Part shown: positions 30,310 through 39,306 of the stretch, piece after piece
Layout: the number at the start of each line of letters is the position of its first letter
Numbering within the stretch: the stretch's first letter is position 1
Program-made: the position numbers and the translations under genes
Notes under the pieces: generated by a model
Told to the model about the DNA's origin: nothing
Databases searched by the model: none
The model's input: the letters and a program-made list of their open reading frames with translations, nothing else
IMG/VR virus record: IMGVR_UViG_3300049203_000098
Coordinates: 1-44,032 of that record
DNA: 44,032 bases
Direction: 5' to 3' (one strand)
Source: a virus

Positions 30310-30729
30310 ATGGCCTACGCATCTCCCGACGATATGCGCGCCCGGTTCCGGGAAGAACGCCTCGTCCAGCTCGCCGACCAGGCTGAGTGGAACGACGCCG
30401 CGCAGGCCCGCATCGCCTGGGCGCTGGAGCAGGGATCGAACACGGCCGACAGCTTCGTCGCGAAAATCTACTCCGCATCCGGCGCGACCGAGGTGCCGCC
30501 GCTCTTGCGGGACATCGTCTGCGATATCGCCCTCTACCGCCTCTACGAGGAAGCGCCCGACCAGGTCCGCGCCAATTACAAGGATGCGATGGGCCTGCTG
30601 GAGAAGATCTCGCGCGGCCTGATCAAGCTCGACGGCGGCGAGATCGACGCGATCGCGGCGCGGCCCGGCGCGGTGCTGGTGAATGATCCCGGCCGCGTCT
30701 TTTCGCGCGACCGGCTCAAGGGCTTCTGA
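30310..30729 (+). CDS. gp36-like head-tail joining protein (DUF1320)
   Basis: 139 residues. YASPDDMRARFREERLVQLAD, LEQGSNTADSFVAKIYS, CDIALYRLYEEAPDQV and LLEKISRGLIKL are the DUF1320 blocks of Mu gp36. It is an adaptor-like helical protein at the neck. It opens the tail module after the hairpin and overlaps the next gene. Confidence 0.87.
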   Translation: MAYASPDDMRARFREERLVQLADQAEWNDAAQARIAWALEQGSNTADSFVAKIYSASGATEVPPLLRDIVCDIALYRLYEEAPDQVRANYKDAMGLLEKISRGLIKLDGGEIDAIAARPGAVLVNDPGRVFSRDRLKGF

Positions 30730-31235
30730 TGTCCGCCGCGATCTCCATCACGGTTCGTGGCGACAGTCTGGTCGAGCAGCGGCTCGCCGCGCTGGCGGCC
30801 CGCGCCGGCAATCTCTTTCCGCTGTTCGACCGCATCGGCCTGATGCTCGAGTCGACGACGATCGAGCGGTTCGATGACGAGCGCGATCCGGATGGCGCGC
30901 CGTGGAAACCCAGCATCCGCGCGCGGGAGACCGGCGGCAAGACGCTCACCGATAGCGCGCGGCTGAAACAGTCGATCACCTATCGCGCGGGCTCCGACCA
31001 GGTCGAGGTGGGCACCAACGTCCGCTACGCCGGCATCCACCAGACGGGCGGGACGATCCGCGGCAAGTCCGGCCCGCTCAAGTTCAAGCTGCCGGGCGGT
31101 CTCGGCTTCCGCTCCGTCGAGCAGGTGACCATCCCGCAGCGCGCCTTCCTCGGCCTGTCTTCGGAAGATCGCGAGGAAGTGATCGCGCTCACCGAGGATT
31201 ACATCGCCGAGGATTTCCCGGAGATCGACCGATGA
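30729..31235 (+). CDS. G: Virion morphogenesis protein (Mu G / tail completion type)
   Basis: 168 residues of the phage virion morphogenesis family: RFDDERDPDGAPWKPSI, LTDSARLKQSITYRAG, VGTNVRYAGIHQTGG and IPQRAFLGLSSEDRE. It is thought to finish the head-tail connection. In Mu itself G precedes I; here it follows gp36, as in several other Mu-like phages. Confidence 0.88.
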   Translation: MSAAISITVRGDSLVEQRLAALAARAGNLFPLFDRIGLMLESTTIERFDDERDPDGAPWKPSIRARETGGKTLTDSARLKQSITYRAGSDQVEVGTNVRYAGIHQTGGTIRGKSGPLKFKLPGGLGFRSVEQVTIPQRAFLGLSSEDREEVIALTEDYIAEDFPEIDR

Positions 31236-31318
31236 ACCTCGACGAGTGGATCGTCGCAGCCCAGTTGGCGCTCGCCGTCATCTTCATAGTTGGCTGCGCC
31301 GTCGCGGTGCGCCGATGA
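31232..31318 (+). CDS. Very small membrane peptide
   Basis: 28 residues, ATGA-overlapped at both ends. After DEWIVA it is one hydrophobic segment, LALAVIFIVGCAVAV, ending RR. The linked overlaps are the main support; it could also be a chance frame. Confidence 0.4.
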   Translation: MNLDEWIVAAQLALAVIFIVGCAVAVRR

Positions 31319-31587
31319 TGATTAAGACGCGCTTCCTCTGGTTCCGTGCTGGACCCGATTATTCTCGGGGTCCGGGTGCCTGGGCAATTGACCTGCTGGT
31401 TTTGCCACGCCCGCGCGATGCCCGCGAAGGTGAGCTGATCCCGGCCTCTTTGCGGCTCGAGTTCGGGGCTGTCTGGTGGCCACAGGGATACCCGCGCCGT
31501 CCATTTCCCGGTCATTACAACTCCATCTGCTGGACCGGCCGCGAGCCTGGCCAGTGGAGCCTTCGCTTTCGGATCACGCGCTCATGA
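31315..31587 (+). CDS. Hypothetical protein
   Basis: 90 residues from ATG 31315 (or 31318). Aromatic and beta-rich (RFLWFRAGPDYSRGPGAW, VWWPQGYPRRPFPGHYNS). No family recognised. Not part of the conserved Mu set, so likely an accessory gene slotted between G and gp37; its codon use looks a little less biased than its neighbours'. Confidence 0.6.
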   Translation: MMIKTRFLWFRAGPDYSRGPGAWAIDLLVLPRPRDAREGELIPASLRLEFGAVWWPQGYPRRPFPGHYNSICWTGREPGQWSLRFRITRS

Positions 31588-32225
31588 TCGCCGCGATCGA
31601 GAACGGTATTCTCGCCAGGCTGCGCGCGGCTGAGCCGCTGCTCGGCTACCAGTGGCGCACCTGCGAGAGCTTCCCGGAGGATTGGGAGAGCGCGATCGGC
31701 GCGAAGACCGAGATCCGCGCGCCTGCCGCCTGGGTGACCTTCGCCGGCGCGGATGACGTCGTCGAGGAGACTTCCGGCGTCATCACGATGACGGGCACCT
31801 TCTACCTGCTCGTCGGCGCGCAGAGTGCCCGCAACGAAACGGCGCAGCGCCACGGCGGCAGTCCGGCCGAGCCCGGCTCCTACCAGCTCGCGGAGGACAG
31901 CCTCCGTCTCCTCGCCGGTTCAAACCTCGGGCTCGATATCTCCCGCCTGAAGCCGGGCGATCTCCGCCAGGTCCGCATTCCCGACGCGATGCGCAAGCGC
32001 GGCATTTCGGTGCTTGCCCAGGTCTACACCACGCGTTTCTCGATCGAGCCCGCTGGCGACGACAGCATCGAGCCTTTCGAAGTCTTCCACGCGAATTGGG
32101 ACATCCCGTCGTTCGGCAGCGGCTCGACCGGGCCGATCGACGCAGACCCCGTCGCCGCCGGCGTCCAGATCCCGGACGACGAGCACGCCGACGCCACCGA
32201 TCATGTTGAGCTGGAGCAGCCCTGA
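31584..32225 (+). CDS. gp37-like tail terminator (DUF1834)
   Basis: 213 residues. IAAIENGILARLRAAEPLLGY, TAPAAWVTF-like and TGTFYLLVGAQSARNETAQR regions match DUF1834 of Mu gp37, considered the tail terminator or completion protein. It precedes gp38 and the sheath, as in Mu. Start at the ATG within ATGA. Confidence 0.85.
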   Translation: MIAAIENGILARLRAAEPLLGYQWRTCESFPEDWESAIGAKTEIRAPAAWVTFAGADDVVEETSGVITMTGTFYLLVGAQSARNETAQRHGGSPAEPGSYQLAEDSLRLLAGSNLGLDISRLKPGDLRQVRIPDAMRKRGISVLAQVYTTRFSIEPAGDDSIEPFEVFHANWDIPSFGSGSTGPIDADPVAAGVQIPDDEHADATDHVELEQP

Positions 32226-32410
32226 TGAACGATCTTTACCTGAAGCCCGGCGAAGGCCGCCGCGTCCGCAAACCGGACGGGCTGCTGCTCGACGCCGAGG
32301 GCGAGTTTGTTTCCCGCGAAACATACTGGCTGCGCCGCCTGGATGACGGCGACGTCGTCGAGGCCGATCCGCCCAAGCCCGCCCGCGCCGCCAAGGGAGC
32401 CGACGCATGA
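32225..32410 (+). CDS. gp38-like protein (DUF2635)
   Basis: 61 residues. The stretch VRKPDGLLLDAEGEFVSRE then YWLRRLDDGDVVEADPPK is diagnostic for DUF2635, the small protein just before the sheath gene of Mu-like phages. Function unknown. It overlaps the stop before it and the ATG after it. Confidence 0.87.
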   Translation: MNDLYLKPGEGRRVRKPDGLLLDAEGEFVSRETYWLRRLDDGDVVEADPPKPARAAKGADA

Positions 32411-33873
32411 AGATCTCGTTCAATCAGATCCCGGTCGATATCCGGACGCCCGGCCAGCACGTCGAGTTCGACGCCTCCAAGGCGGTCTCCGGCCTGCCCG
32501 CGGCGGCGCAGAAGATCCTGATCATCGGGCAGAAGCTCGCCGCCGGGATCGCGACCGTCGCGACGCCCTATCGGATCGTGAACCTCTCCCAGGCGCAGCA
32601 GCTCTTCGGCCGCGGCTCGATGCTTGCCACGATGGTGGCGGCGCTGATCGCCAATAACGGCGTGACTGAGACGTGGGCGGTGGCGCTCGACGATCTGCTC
32701 GCGGGCAACCAGGCGAGCGGCACCATCACGTTCACCGGCCCGGCCACCGCTGCCGGCACGCTGGCGCTGATGATCGGAGGCATTCGCGTTCCGGTGGGCG
32801 TCGCCTCCGGCAACACCGCCACCCAGATCGCGACGGCGACGGCGGCGGCGATCAATGCCAATGCCGACCTTCCGGTCACCGCCGCGCCGGCCGCCGGCGT
32901 CGTCACGCTCACCTCGCGCCACAAGGGAACGACCGGCAACGACATCGATGTCCGCGTGAACCACTATGAGGGCGAGTTCACGCCCGCCGGCGTGACGGTC
33001 GCGATCGTCAGCCTCTCGGGCGGCACCGGCAATCCGGACCTCGCGGCCGTGTGGGCGGCGCTTGGCGACGAGCAGTACCGGACGATCGTCCTCAATGTCG
33101 CCGACGCGACGACGCTCACTTCGGTCGAAACCGAGCTCGCCAGCCGGTGGGGGCCGATGCGCCAGATCGAGGGCATGGCCTATGCCGGCGTTCGCGGCAG
33201 CTTCGGCACGCTCGCGGCCTTCGGCGCGACGCGCAACAGCCCCTATGTCTCGCTGATCGGCGCGAACCTGTCGCCGACATCGCCCTGGGCGTGGGCCGCC
33301 GCCTATGCCGGCCTCATCGCTTATTATGGCTCGATCGACCCCGCGCGGCCGTTCCAGACGCTGGCGATGGCCGAGGTGATGGCGCCGAAGAAGCAGAGCC
33401 GCTTCACACGGTCGGAGCGTGACCTTCTGCTCCGTGACGGCATCTCCACCTTCATCGTCGACAGTGGCGGCAACGTCCTCATCGAGCGGCCGATTACGAC
33501 ATACCAGACGAACGCCTTTGGCTTCGACGACGTCGCCTGGCTGGACGTGAACACGCCGCTCACCGTCGCCTATCTTCGCTATGTGGTGCGCGCGCGGATC
33601 GCGCAGAAATTCCCGCGCTATAAGCTCGCCGGCGACGATGCGAATTTCGGTTCGGGGCAGGCGATCGTCACGCCGAAGATCATCCGCGCCGAGCTTATCG
33701 CGCTCTTCCGCGAGCTGGAGGACGCCGGCCTGGTCGAGGATCTCGACCAGTTCGTGAACGACCTGATCGTCGAGCGCGACGCGACCGACAAGAGTCGGGT
33801 GAACGCGCTCATCCCGCCCAACATCGTCAACCAGTTCCGCGTCTTCGCGGGCCGGATCGAATTCCGGCTCTGA
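32407..33873 (+). CDS. L: Tail sheath protein (Mu L type)
   Basis: 488 residues, the usual length. It starts ISFNQIPVDIRTPGQHVEFD, includes QKILIIGQ and ATPYRIVNLSQAQQLFG, and ends with the conserved sheath C-terminus (RAELIALFRELEDAGLVEDL, then NALIPPNIVNQFRVFAG). It makes a contractile tail, so this is a myovirus. ATG overlaps the gp38-like stop. Confidence 0.95.
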   Translation: MKISFNQIPVDIRTPGQHVEFDASKAVSGLPAAAQKILIIGQKLAAGIATVATPYRIVNLSQAQQLFGRGSMLATMVAALIANNGVTETWAVALDDLLAGNQASGTITFTGPATAAGTLALMIGGIRVPVGVASGNTATQIATATAAAINANADLPVTAAPAAGVVTLTSRHKGTTGNDIDVRVNHYEGEFTPAGVTVAIVSLSGGTGNPDLAAVWAALGDEQYRTIVLNVADATTLTSVETELASRWGPMRQIEGMAYAGVRGSFGTLAAFGATRNSPYVSLIGANLSPTSPWAWAAAYAGLIAYYGSIDPARPFQTLAMAEVMAPKKQSRFTRSERDLLLRDGISTFIVDSGGNVLIERPITTYQTNAFGFDDVAWLDVNTPLTVAYLRYVVRARIAQKFPRYKLAGDDANFGSGQAIVTPKIIRAELIALFRELEDAGLVEDLDQFVNDLIVERDATDKSRVNALIPPNIVNQFRVFAGRIEFRL

Positions 33874-33909
33874 AACGCCTCTTTTGACACTCTAAGAAGG
33901 GACTAAGCG

Positions 33910-34272
33910 ATGGGTGAAAGGGTTGTCGGCCAGGCCAAGGTGAAGATCGATGGCGATCTTCTCGACACCGATGGCGCCACCACGCTCGAAGTCGGCGGGC
34001 CGATGCGCGAGCCGGTCACCGGCGATTACCAGGCCGGTGGATTTCGGGAGAAGACCGAGCCGAGCAAGCTGGAAATGTCGCTCCTGGTAAAGGATCGCCT
34101 CCGGCTCTCCGATATCCGCGCGATGACCGACGTGACGATCACGGTCGAGTACGACACCGGCCAGACGTGGATCATCCGCAACGGCTACTCGGCCGAGGTG
34201 CCGTCGATCAACACCAGCGAGGGCAAGGCCAAGGTGGTCTTTCAGGGACCGCCGGCTGAGGAGATTCGGTGA
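33910..34272 (+). CDS. M: Tail tube protein (Mu M type)
   Basis: 120 residues: VVGQAKVKIDGDLLDTDG, LEVGGPMREPVTGDYQAGGF and DVTITVEYDTGQTWIIRNG are the tail tube family blocks. It lines the contractile tail under the sheath. AAGGG lies about 8 bases before the ATG. It is usually expressed at the same level as the sheath. Confidence 0.92.
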   Translation: MGERVVGQAKVKIDGDLLDTDGATTLEVGGPMREPVTGDYQAGGFREKTEPSKLEMSLLVKDRLRLSDIRAMTDVTITVEYDTGQTWIIRNGYSAEVPSINTSEGKAKVVFQGPPAEEIR

Positions 34273-34568
34273 TGGCCGGCGAGCGCACCTACATCCTCGT
34301 CTATCCGGTCACTGTGCAAGTCGGTGATCGTGAGCAGCAAATCAGCGAAGTAACGCTGCGCCGTCCCAACGCCGGAGATCTGCTCGCTTGTGAGGCGGCC
34401 GGCACCGGCGGCACCGCGCGCACCGTCGCGATGGTCGAGCGGCTTTCCGGTCTTACCGGCATCGCAGTGAAGAAGCTCGACGCCCTCGACTTCATGGCGA
34501 TCGACGAGATCGTCGAGTCTTTTATGACGCCTGGCCAGTCGACTGGCGGGAAGTCCTCGGGGACCTAG
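34272..34568 (+). CDS. Tail assembly chaperone (Mu gp41 type)
   Basis: 98 residues. VTLRRPNAGDLLACEAAGTG, ARTVAMVERLSGLTGIAVKK and LDFMAIDEIVESFM match the FluMu gp41/tail chaperone family. It guides tape measure protein during tail assembly. The frame end is out of phase with a second chaperone frame that lacks its own start, suggesting programmed frameshifting near 34520. Confidence 0.87.
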   Translation: MAGERTYILVYPVTVQVGDREQQISEVTLRRPNAGDLLACEAAGTGGTARTVAMVERLSGLTGIAVKKLDALDFMAIDEIVESFMTPGQSTGGKSSGT

Positions 34569-34675
34569 CGATCAGCTTCGGCATCGCGCCGAGCGAGCTC
34601 CGCGCGATGCATCTCGACGAACTTCTATTCTGGCTGAGCCAGGCGCGACGGATCACTGAGGAGACGGGGCGGTGA
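34520..34675 (+). CDS. Second tail chaperone frame (gp42 type), probable -1 frameshift extension
   Basis: An open -1 frame runs past the gp41 stop and codes for YDAWPVDWREVLGDLAISFG then IAPSELRAMHLDELLFWLSQ and RRITEETGR, a typical chaperone extension, with no ribosome site or start of its own. The best slip point is TTTT at 34520-34523 (TCT TTT ATG in frame 0), where Phe-tRNA can re-pair fully. Fused product would be about 134 residues. Tail chaperone pairs made by frameshift are well known across long-tailed phages. Confidence 0.65.
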   Translation, partial: FYDAWPVDWREVLGDLAISFGIAPSELRAMHLDELLFWLSQARRITEETGR

Positions 34676-36057
34676 CGATGCGTGTCAGCCTGCTCTTGCA
34701 GGCTATCGATCGGATGAGTGCGCCGACCAGGCGCGCGGCGACGGGAACGACCCGAGCCCTGGACGGCGTCGGCCGATCGGCCGAACGCCTCGCCACTCGC
34801 GGCGCGAACGCCATCGACCGCTTCGCCAGCCGCACCGAATCTCGGCTTCGCGCCCTTAACCGCCGTTTCGACCTCACCGGCAAGGCCGCCTACAAGGTAG
34901 GCGAGATCATCGGCAGCTCGCTGCGGTTCGGTGCCTTCGCGGTGGGCGCCGGCGCGACAGCAGGGCTCGCCGGCGTCATCCGCTCCGGCGTCGAATTCGA
35001 AAAGTTCCGGACGCAAATGGAGCTGCTCGAAGGATCTAGCGCGAAGGCCAAGCGCTCGATGGGGTGGATCACGCAATTCGCAGCCCAGACGCCTTACCAG
35101 CTCGCCGACGTCGTCGCGGCGTTCCTCCAAGCGCGCAACTACGGCATCGATCCGATGAACGGATCACTGCGCACCCTCGGCGACACCGCGTCTTCGATGA
35201 ACAGGGACGTGATGTCCGCCGTCGAAATGCTCGCCGACGCCATGACCGGCGAGTTCGAGCGCATGAAGGAGTTCGGGATCAAGGGCTCGCTGAAGGGCAA
35301 TGACGCGACCTTCAGCTACATGACCAAGGCCGGGAAGAGCGCCAAGGTCACCGTCAAAAAGGATGCGATGGCGATCCAGAAGGCGATCCTCGGCATCCTC
35401 GATTCGAAGTTCGCAGGCGGCATGGAGCGCCAGTCGCGCACCGTTTCCGGCAAATGGTCGAACCTCATGGACAAGCTGTCGATGACGGCGGTGAAGGTGT
35501 GGGACAAGGGCGTTGGCGCCGCAGTCGGCCGGGCGATCGACAAGATGCTCGCCTTTTTCGAGCGCGCCGAGAAGGATGGCTCGATAGACCGCTGGGCGAC
35601 GAAGATGGGGGCGCTCGTCGATAGCGTCGTGCGCATGTTCGAGGAGGCGGACTGGCAGCAGATCGGCCGGGACATCGGCACGATCGCTTCGGCAATGGGC
35701 AAGGTCGCCGGCGCGATCGCGGCGGTGGCGCGCGCGGCGAACAGCGTGCCGACCTGGCTTCGGACGGGGTTCAATATCGCCACCAATCCGGTCGGCCAGG
35801 GGGCACAGGCGATTGGCGCTGCCAACTCGTGGCTATCGGGCCGCGGCTCCGCGCCTGCTCGGCGAGGCCCGCGCGCACCGGCGGCAGCGCTGCCGCAGGG
35901 GTGGCGGGGGCCGATGGCGATCCCGCCGCAGCACGGCAAGCTTGATGTCAACATCACCGCTCCACCCGGCTTCGGCGTCCGCACCCAAAGCGCGGGGCCT
36001 ATGCCGATGCGCGTCAACAAGGGCTTCCGCGCCCCAATCATGAGCACGGTCGGATGA
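34672..36057 (+). CDS. Tail tape measure protein (short)
   Basis: 461 residues beginning at GTG 34672 (GAGGAG 8 bases upstream). SLLLQAIDRMSAPTRRA at the start, then helices and a hydrophobic block (SLRFGAFAVGAGATAGLAGV), then FEKFRTQMELLEGSSAKAKR and FAAQTPYQLADVVAAF, the conserved tape measure core. It sets tail length. It is shorter than many Mu-like tape measures, implying a short contractile tail. The gene overlaps the chaperone frame by GTGA. Confidence 0.9.
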   Translation: MTMRVSLLLQAIDRMSAPTRRAATGTTRALDGVGRSAERLATRGANAIDRFASRTESRLRALNRRFDLTGKAAYKVGEIIGSSLRFGAFAVGAGATAGLAGVIRSGVEFEKFRTQMELLEGSSAKAKRSMGWITQFAAQTPYQLADVVAAFLQARNYGIDPMNGSLRTLGDTASSMNRDVMSAVEMLADAMTGEFERMKEFGIKGSLKGNDATFSYMTKAGKSAKVTVKKDAMAIQKAILGILDSKFAGGMERQSRTVSGKWSNLMDKLSMTAVKVWDKGVGAAVGRAIDKMLAFFERAEKDGSIDRWATKMGALVDSVVRMFEEADWQQIGRDIGTIASAMGKVAGAIAAVARAANSVPTWLRTGFNIATNPVGQGAQAIGAANSWLSGRGSAPARRGPRAPAAALPQGWRGPMAIPPQHGKLDVNITAPPGFGVRTQSAGPMPMRVNKGFRAPIMSTVG

Positions 36058-37295
36058 GCTGGCGCGAAGAATATCGCACGGGCAGCTTCCGCGGCGCCGC
36101 GTTCCGGACCTCGCGCGTCGAAGGCGAGGGCGGGCGGCGCGGCGTCGTCCACGAGTTCCCGCAGCGCGACAAGCCCGGCTACGAGGATCTCGGCCGGGCG
36201 GTGCGCCGCTTCACCATCGACTGCTGGGTTGGCGGCGAGGATTATTATGCCGAGCGCGACGCGCTCCAGGATGCGCTCGAGCAGCTCGGCCCCGGCACGC
36301 TCGTCCATCCATTCAAGGGCACGCTCACCGTCGCGGTCGAAAATTATCGTGTGAGCGAGGAGGCTGCTGAAGGCGGCGGCGGCATCGCCACCTTCGCGAT
36401 CAGCTTCGTCGAGGCGGGCGAGCTTCCGGCCGCGCCCGCCAAGGCCGACACGGCCGCGCGATCGCGCGCCGTCGCCGAGGCCGAGGCCATGTTCGCTGCC
36501 CAGGAATTTGGCGGCTGCTTCTCCGTCTCCGGCGCCACCGGCTTCGTCCAGTCGGCCGCCGGCGACCTGGTGAGCGGCGCGGCTTTGTCGACGTCGATCG
36601 CGGGCGGACTGCTCGGCGGCGCCGGGCCGGCGCTCCGCGCGTTCGACACCGGGCTGCGGCTGCTTCCGGAGAATATCTCCGGCCTGCTCCGTTCGCCGAT
36701 CGAGCTCGGCCGCTCGGTTGTCGGCCTGGTGCAGACGGTGGGCGCGCTCGGCAACAGCGTCGGCCGCATCGCCGCCTTCTCCTGGCTGATGCGATTCGGC
36801 GAGGATCTCGATCCGGTGCTTGGCAACACGCCCGCGCGCATCCTTCAGCGCGACAATCAGCGCGCGATCGTCAGCCTGGTCACCGTCGCGGCTTCCACCG
36901 AGCTCGTCCGCGCCGTCGCGTCTACCACCTTCGCCTCTTACGAGGACGCAATCGAGACGCGCGACCAGGCCGCCGACCAGCTGGACATTCTCGCGATTCG
37001 CGCGGCCGACGCCGGCGACGATGGCTGGGCCGGCAGCTTCGATCGACTTCGCCGCGCGCTCGTCCGCGATGTCACCTCGCGCGGCGGCACGCTCGCCCGT
37101 TTGCAGGGCTACACCCCGGCGCACACCGAGCCCGCGCTTGTCATCGCGCAGCGGATCTATGGCGTCCCGCGCGAGATCGCGTCGCGCGCCGCCGAGATCG
37201 TGGCCCGCAACGCCGTCCGCCATCCGAGCCTGGTGCCGGGCGGCCAGCCGCTCCAGCTGCTCACGCCAAACTCGACGGAGGCGACCCGTGGCTGA
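36054..37295 (+). CDS. N: DNA circularisation/baseplate protein N (Mu gp43 type)
   Basis: 413 residues. The N-terminus (WREEYRTGSFRGAAFRTSRV, HEFPQRDKPGYEDLGR, RRFTIDCWVGGEDYYAERDA) is the DNA_circ_N family. In Mu, N is a tail/baseplate component, and injected N protein binds the phage ends. The C-terminal half is helical and variable. It overlaps the P gene start. Confidence 0.92.
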   Translation: MSWREEYRTGSFRGAAFRTSRVEGEGGRRGVVHEFPQRDKPGYEDLGRAVRRFTIDCWVGGEDYYAERDALQDALEQLGPGTLVHPFKGTLTVAVENYRVSEEAAEGGGGIATFAISFVEAGELPAAPAKADTAARSRAVAEAEAMFAAQEFGGCFSVSGATGFVQSAAGDLVSGAALSTSIAGGLLGGAGPALRAFDTGLRLLPENISGLLRSPIELGRSVVGLVQTVGALGNSVGRIAAFSWLMRFGEDLDPVLGNTPARILQRDNQRAIVSLVTVAASTELVRAVASTTFASYEDAIETRDQAADQLDILAIRAADAGDDGWAGSFDRLRRALVRDVTSRGGTLARLQGYTPAHTEPALVIAQRIYGVPREIASRAAEIVARNAVRHPSLVPGGQPLQLLTPNSTEATRG

Positions 37296-38352
37296 GGAGC
37301 GCGACAAGGTGACGCTCTCGATCGGCGGCGAGATCTACGACGGGTGGACCGGCGTCGAGATCCGGCGCGGGCTGGATACCCCGGTCGGCAGCTTCACGCT
37401 CAGCCTCGCCGAGCGCGCGCCCGGCGCCGACCGGCCCTTCGCCTTCAAGGCCGGCGCGGCCTGCGAAGTGCGGATCGGCGGCGAGACTGTGATCACCGGC
37501 TGGATCGACGCGCTCAATCCCAGCTTCAGCAGCGACGGTCACGCGATCAGCGTCTCCGGCCGCGACAAGGCCGCCGACCTGGTCGATTGCTCGGCGGTCC
37601 ACAAGCCGGGGAGCTGGCGCAACACGAAGCTGGAGACGATCGCCGCCGAGCTCGCCAAGCCGTTCGGGATCAAGATCACGGCAAAGGCTTCGACCGCGCC
37701 GCCGATCAAGCGGTTCGCGCTCCAGCAGGGGGAGACCGTGCTCGAAGCGATCGAGCGCCTGTGCCGCTATCGCGGGCTGCTCGCCGTCTCCACCGTCGCC
37801 GGCGATATCGAGCTCGTCTCGCCCAAGGCCGGCGAGGCGACCGAGCGGCTCGCCCAGGGCGAGACTATCCTCACGGCCGAGGGCACGCATGACGTCTCCG
37901 AGCGGTTCAGCGATTACATCATCAAGGGCCAGTCATCCGGCGACGACGAGGCGTCCGGCAAAACGGTTTCCCAGCCCAAGGCCGAGTCGCGCGATCCGGC
38001 GGTGAAGCGCCACCGGCCGATCATCATCATCGGCGAAGAGCAGTCGGACGCCGGGAGCCTCAAGAAGCGGGCGAGCTGGGAAGCCACCGTTCGCGCCGGC
38101 CGCTCGCAATCCGCCACCATCACCGTGCCGGGCTGGCGCACGCCGGCGGGCACGCTCCGCGATCGCGGCGTGACGGTCGAGGTCGCCGCGCCCTGGCTGT
38201 TCATGGAAGGCGCGATGCTGGTGACGGAGGTCGGCCTGATGCTCGACCAGGACGGCACGCGCACGGAGTTCACGGTCGCGCCGCCGGAGGCCTTTTCGCA
38301 GCTCGCCATCTCCGAGGATGCCGACGCATCGGCGATCGGGGGCAAGGCATGA
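37288..38352 (+). CDS. P: Baseplate hub protein P (Mu gp44 type)
   Basis: 354 residues from GTG 37288, with GGAGG 6 bases before it. Blocks VTLSIGGEIYDGWTGVEIRR, LSLAERAP, CEVRIGGETVITGWIDAL and FALQQGETVLEAIERLCRYR are typical of the gp44/gpD-like hub. It forms the central baseplate ring around the spike. It overlaps both neighbouring genes. Confidence 0.92.
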   Translation: MAEERDKVTLSIGGEIYDGWTGVEIRRGLDTPVGSFTLSLAERAPGADRPFAFKAGAACEVRIGGETVITGWIDALNPSFSSDGHAISVSGRDKAADLVDCSAVHKPGSWRNTKLETIAAELAKPFGIKITAKASTAPPIKRFALQQGETVLEAIERLCRYRGLLAVSTVAGDIELVSPKAGEATERLAQGETILTAEGTHDVSERFSDYIIKGQSSGDDEASGKTVSQPKAESRDPAVKRHRPIIIIGEEQSDAGSLKKRASWEATVRAGRSQSATITVPGWRTPAGTLRDRGVTVEVAAPWLFMEGAMLVTEVGLMLDQDGTRTEFTVAPPEAFSQLAISEDADASAIGGKA

Positions 38353-38882
38353 GCGCGATGAAGCGGATGGTCGCGCCGCTCGCGCGCCGGGTGCAGATGA
38401 TGGTCGGCCGCGCGGTGATAGCGGCGGTGAACGACGGCGCGAAGCTCCAGGCGCTCCAGATCGAGCTGCTCGCCGACGAGGTGCAGGACGAGGCCGAGCG
38501 CTTCCAGAATTACGGCTTCTCCGGCGTGCCGCGCCCCGGCGCCGAGTGCATCGTTGTCTTCCCCGGCGGGCTGCGCAGCCACGGCGTCGTCATCGCCGCC
38601 GACGATCGCGCCTCCCGGCCGACCTCGCTCCAGCCGGGCGACACGATCCATTATGACGATCGCGGGCAGAAGATCGTGCTCACCGAGGACGGCATCCTGG
38701 TCGAAAGCCCGGTCGAGGTGCGCGTCGTCGCCCCGAGCGCGAAGGTCGAGGCGGACAGCGTCGTCATCCTGTCCGATGACATCCACCTGGGCGGCACCGG
38801 CGGCGCGCGGGTGGCGCGGATCGGCGACACGGTCGCCGGCGGCGTGATCACCGGCGGCTCGACCAAGGTGAGGGCGGCTTGA
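38349..38882 (+). CDS. Membrane-piercing spike / baseplate assembly protein (Mu gp45)
   Basis: 177 residues. The N-terminal OB-like region (QIELLADEVQDEAERFQNYG, then FSGVPRPGAECIVVFPGG) is followed by a beta-helical needle (IHYDDRGQKIVLTEDGILVE, then VEADSVVILSDDIHLGG). Mu gp45 forms the trimeric spike tip that pierces the outer membrane. The usual His-rich metal-binding tip motif is not obvious here. Confidence 0.9.
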   Translation: MSAMKRMVAPLARRVQMMVGRAVIAAVNDGAKLQALQIELLADEVQDEAERFQNYGFSGVPRPGAECIVVFPGGLRSHGVVIAADDRASRPTSLQPGDTIHYDDRGQKIVLTEDGILVESPVEVRVVAPSAKVEADSVVILSDDIHLGGTGGARVARIGDTVAGGVITGGSTKVRAA

Positions 38883-39124
38883 TGGCCTCGGTCGCTGCCC
38901 TTCCGCCCGCGCCGGGATCGCTGCTCTGCAAGATCGAGCTGTGGCGCCTGCCGAGCGGCGAGATCGACGCGCGCCTGGTCGCGATGCGGCCGGAGCTGGT
39001 CGAGGGCGTCTCCGGTGAGCCGCATCAGAAGCTGCGCGTCATTGCCGACTGGACCCAGCAGGCCGCGATCGCGCTCGTCCGCCAGGCCGATCGGCTCGTG
39101 CCGCCAGAGGGAGACGAGGCGTGA
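38882..39124 (+). CDS. Cargo gene 1: hypothetical protein
   Basis: 80 residues, TGATG overlap upstream and GTGA downstream. LCKIELWRLPSGEIDARLVA and a helical end (TQQAAIALVRQADRLV). No family recognised. First of five small genes that separate gp45 from gp46, which are adjacent in Mu. Confidence 0.6.
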   Translation: MASVAALPPAPGSLLCKIELWRLPSGEIDARLVAMRPELVEGVSGEPHQKLRVIADWTQQAAIALVRQADRLVPPEGDEA

Positions 39125-39306
39125 AGGTTGGCGTGAGCGAGTGGCACAGGCACATTCGGAAGGACCACCGCTCCGCCATGTGCGGCGCGAACCTTGGCCC
39201 GGTGGAATGGTGCTTCGTCGACATGGATCACGCCCGCGGCGCTGTCGCTAAAGGCACCTTGCTCCAGCCGTGTCCGGAATGTCTCAACACGGAGAGTCAG
39301 TCGTGA
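39121..39306 (+). CDS. Cargo gene 2: small zinc-binding-type protein
   Basis: 61 residues from a GTG overlapping the upstream stop. HRHIRKDHRSAMCGANL, then DMDHARGAVAKG and CPEC near the end. The spacing of one Cys-Gly pair, histidines and a CxxC is consistent with one zinc site. The gene at 39760 has a similar CG...CxxC plan. Function unknown. Confidence 0.6.
   Translation: MKVGVSEWHRHIRKDHRSAMCGANLGPVEWCFVDMDHARGAVAKGTLLQPCPECLNTESQS

Noticed and set aside
33886-33909. Perfect TTGACA before the tail tube gene
   Set aside because: No -10 hexamer at 16-18 bases downstream; the spacing would put it on the gene start.
35316-37307. A 663-codon minus-strand frame opposite tape measure and N genes
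   Set aside because: Arg-rich antisense shadow without recognisable domains.
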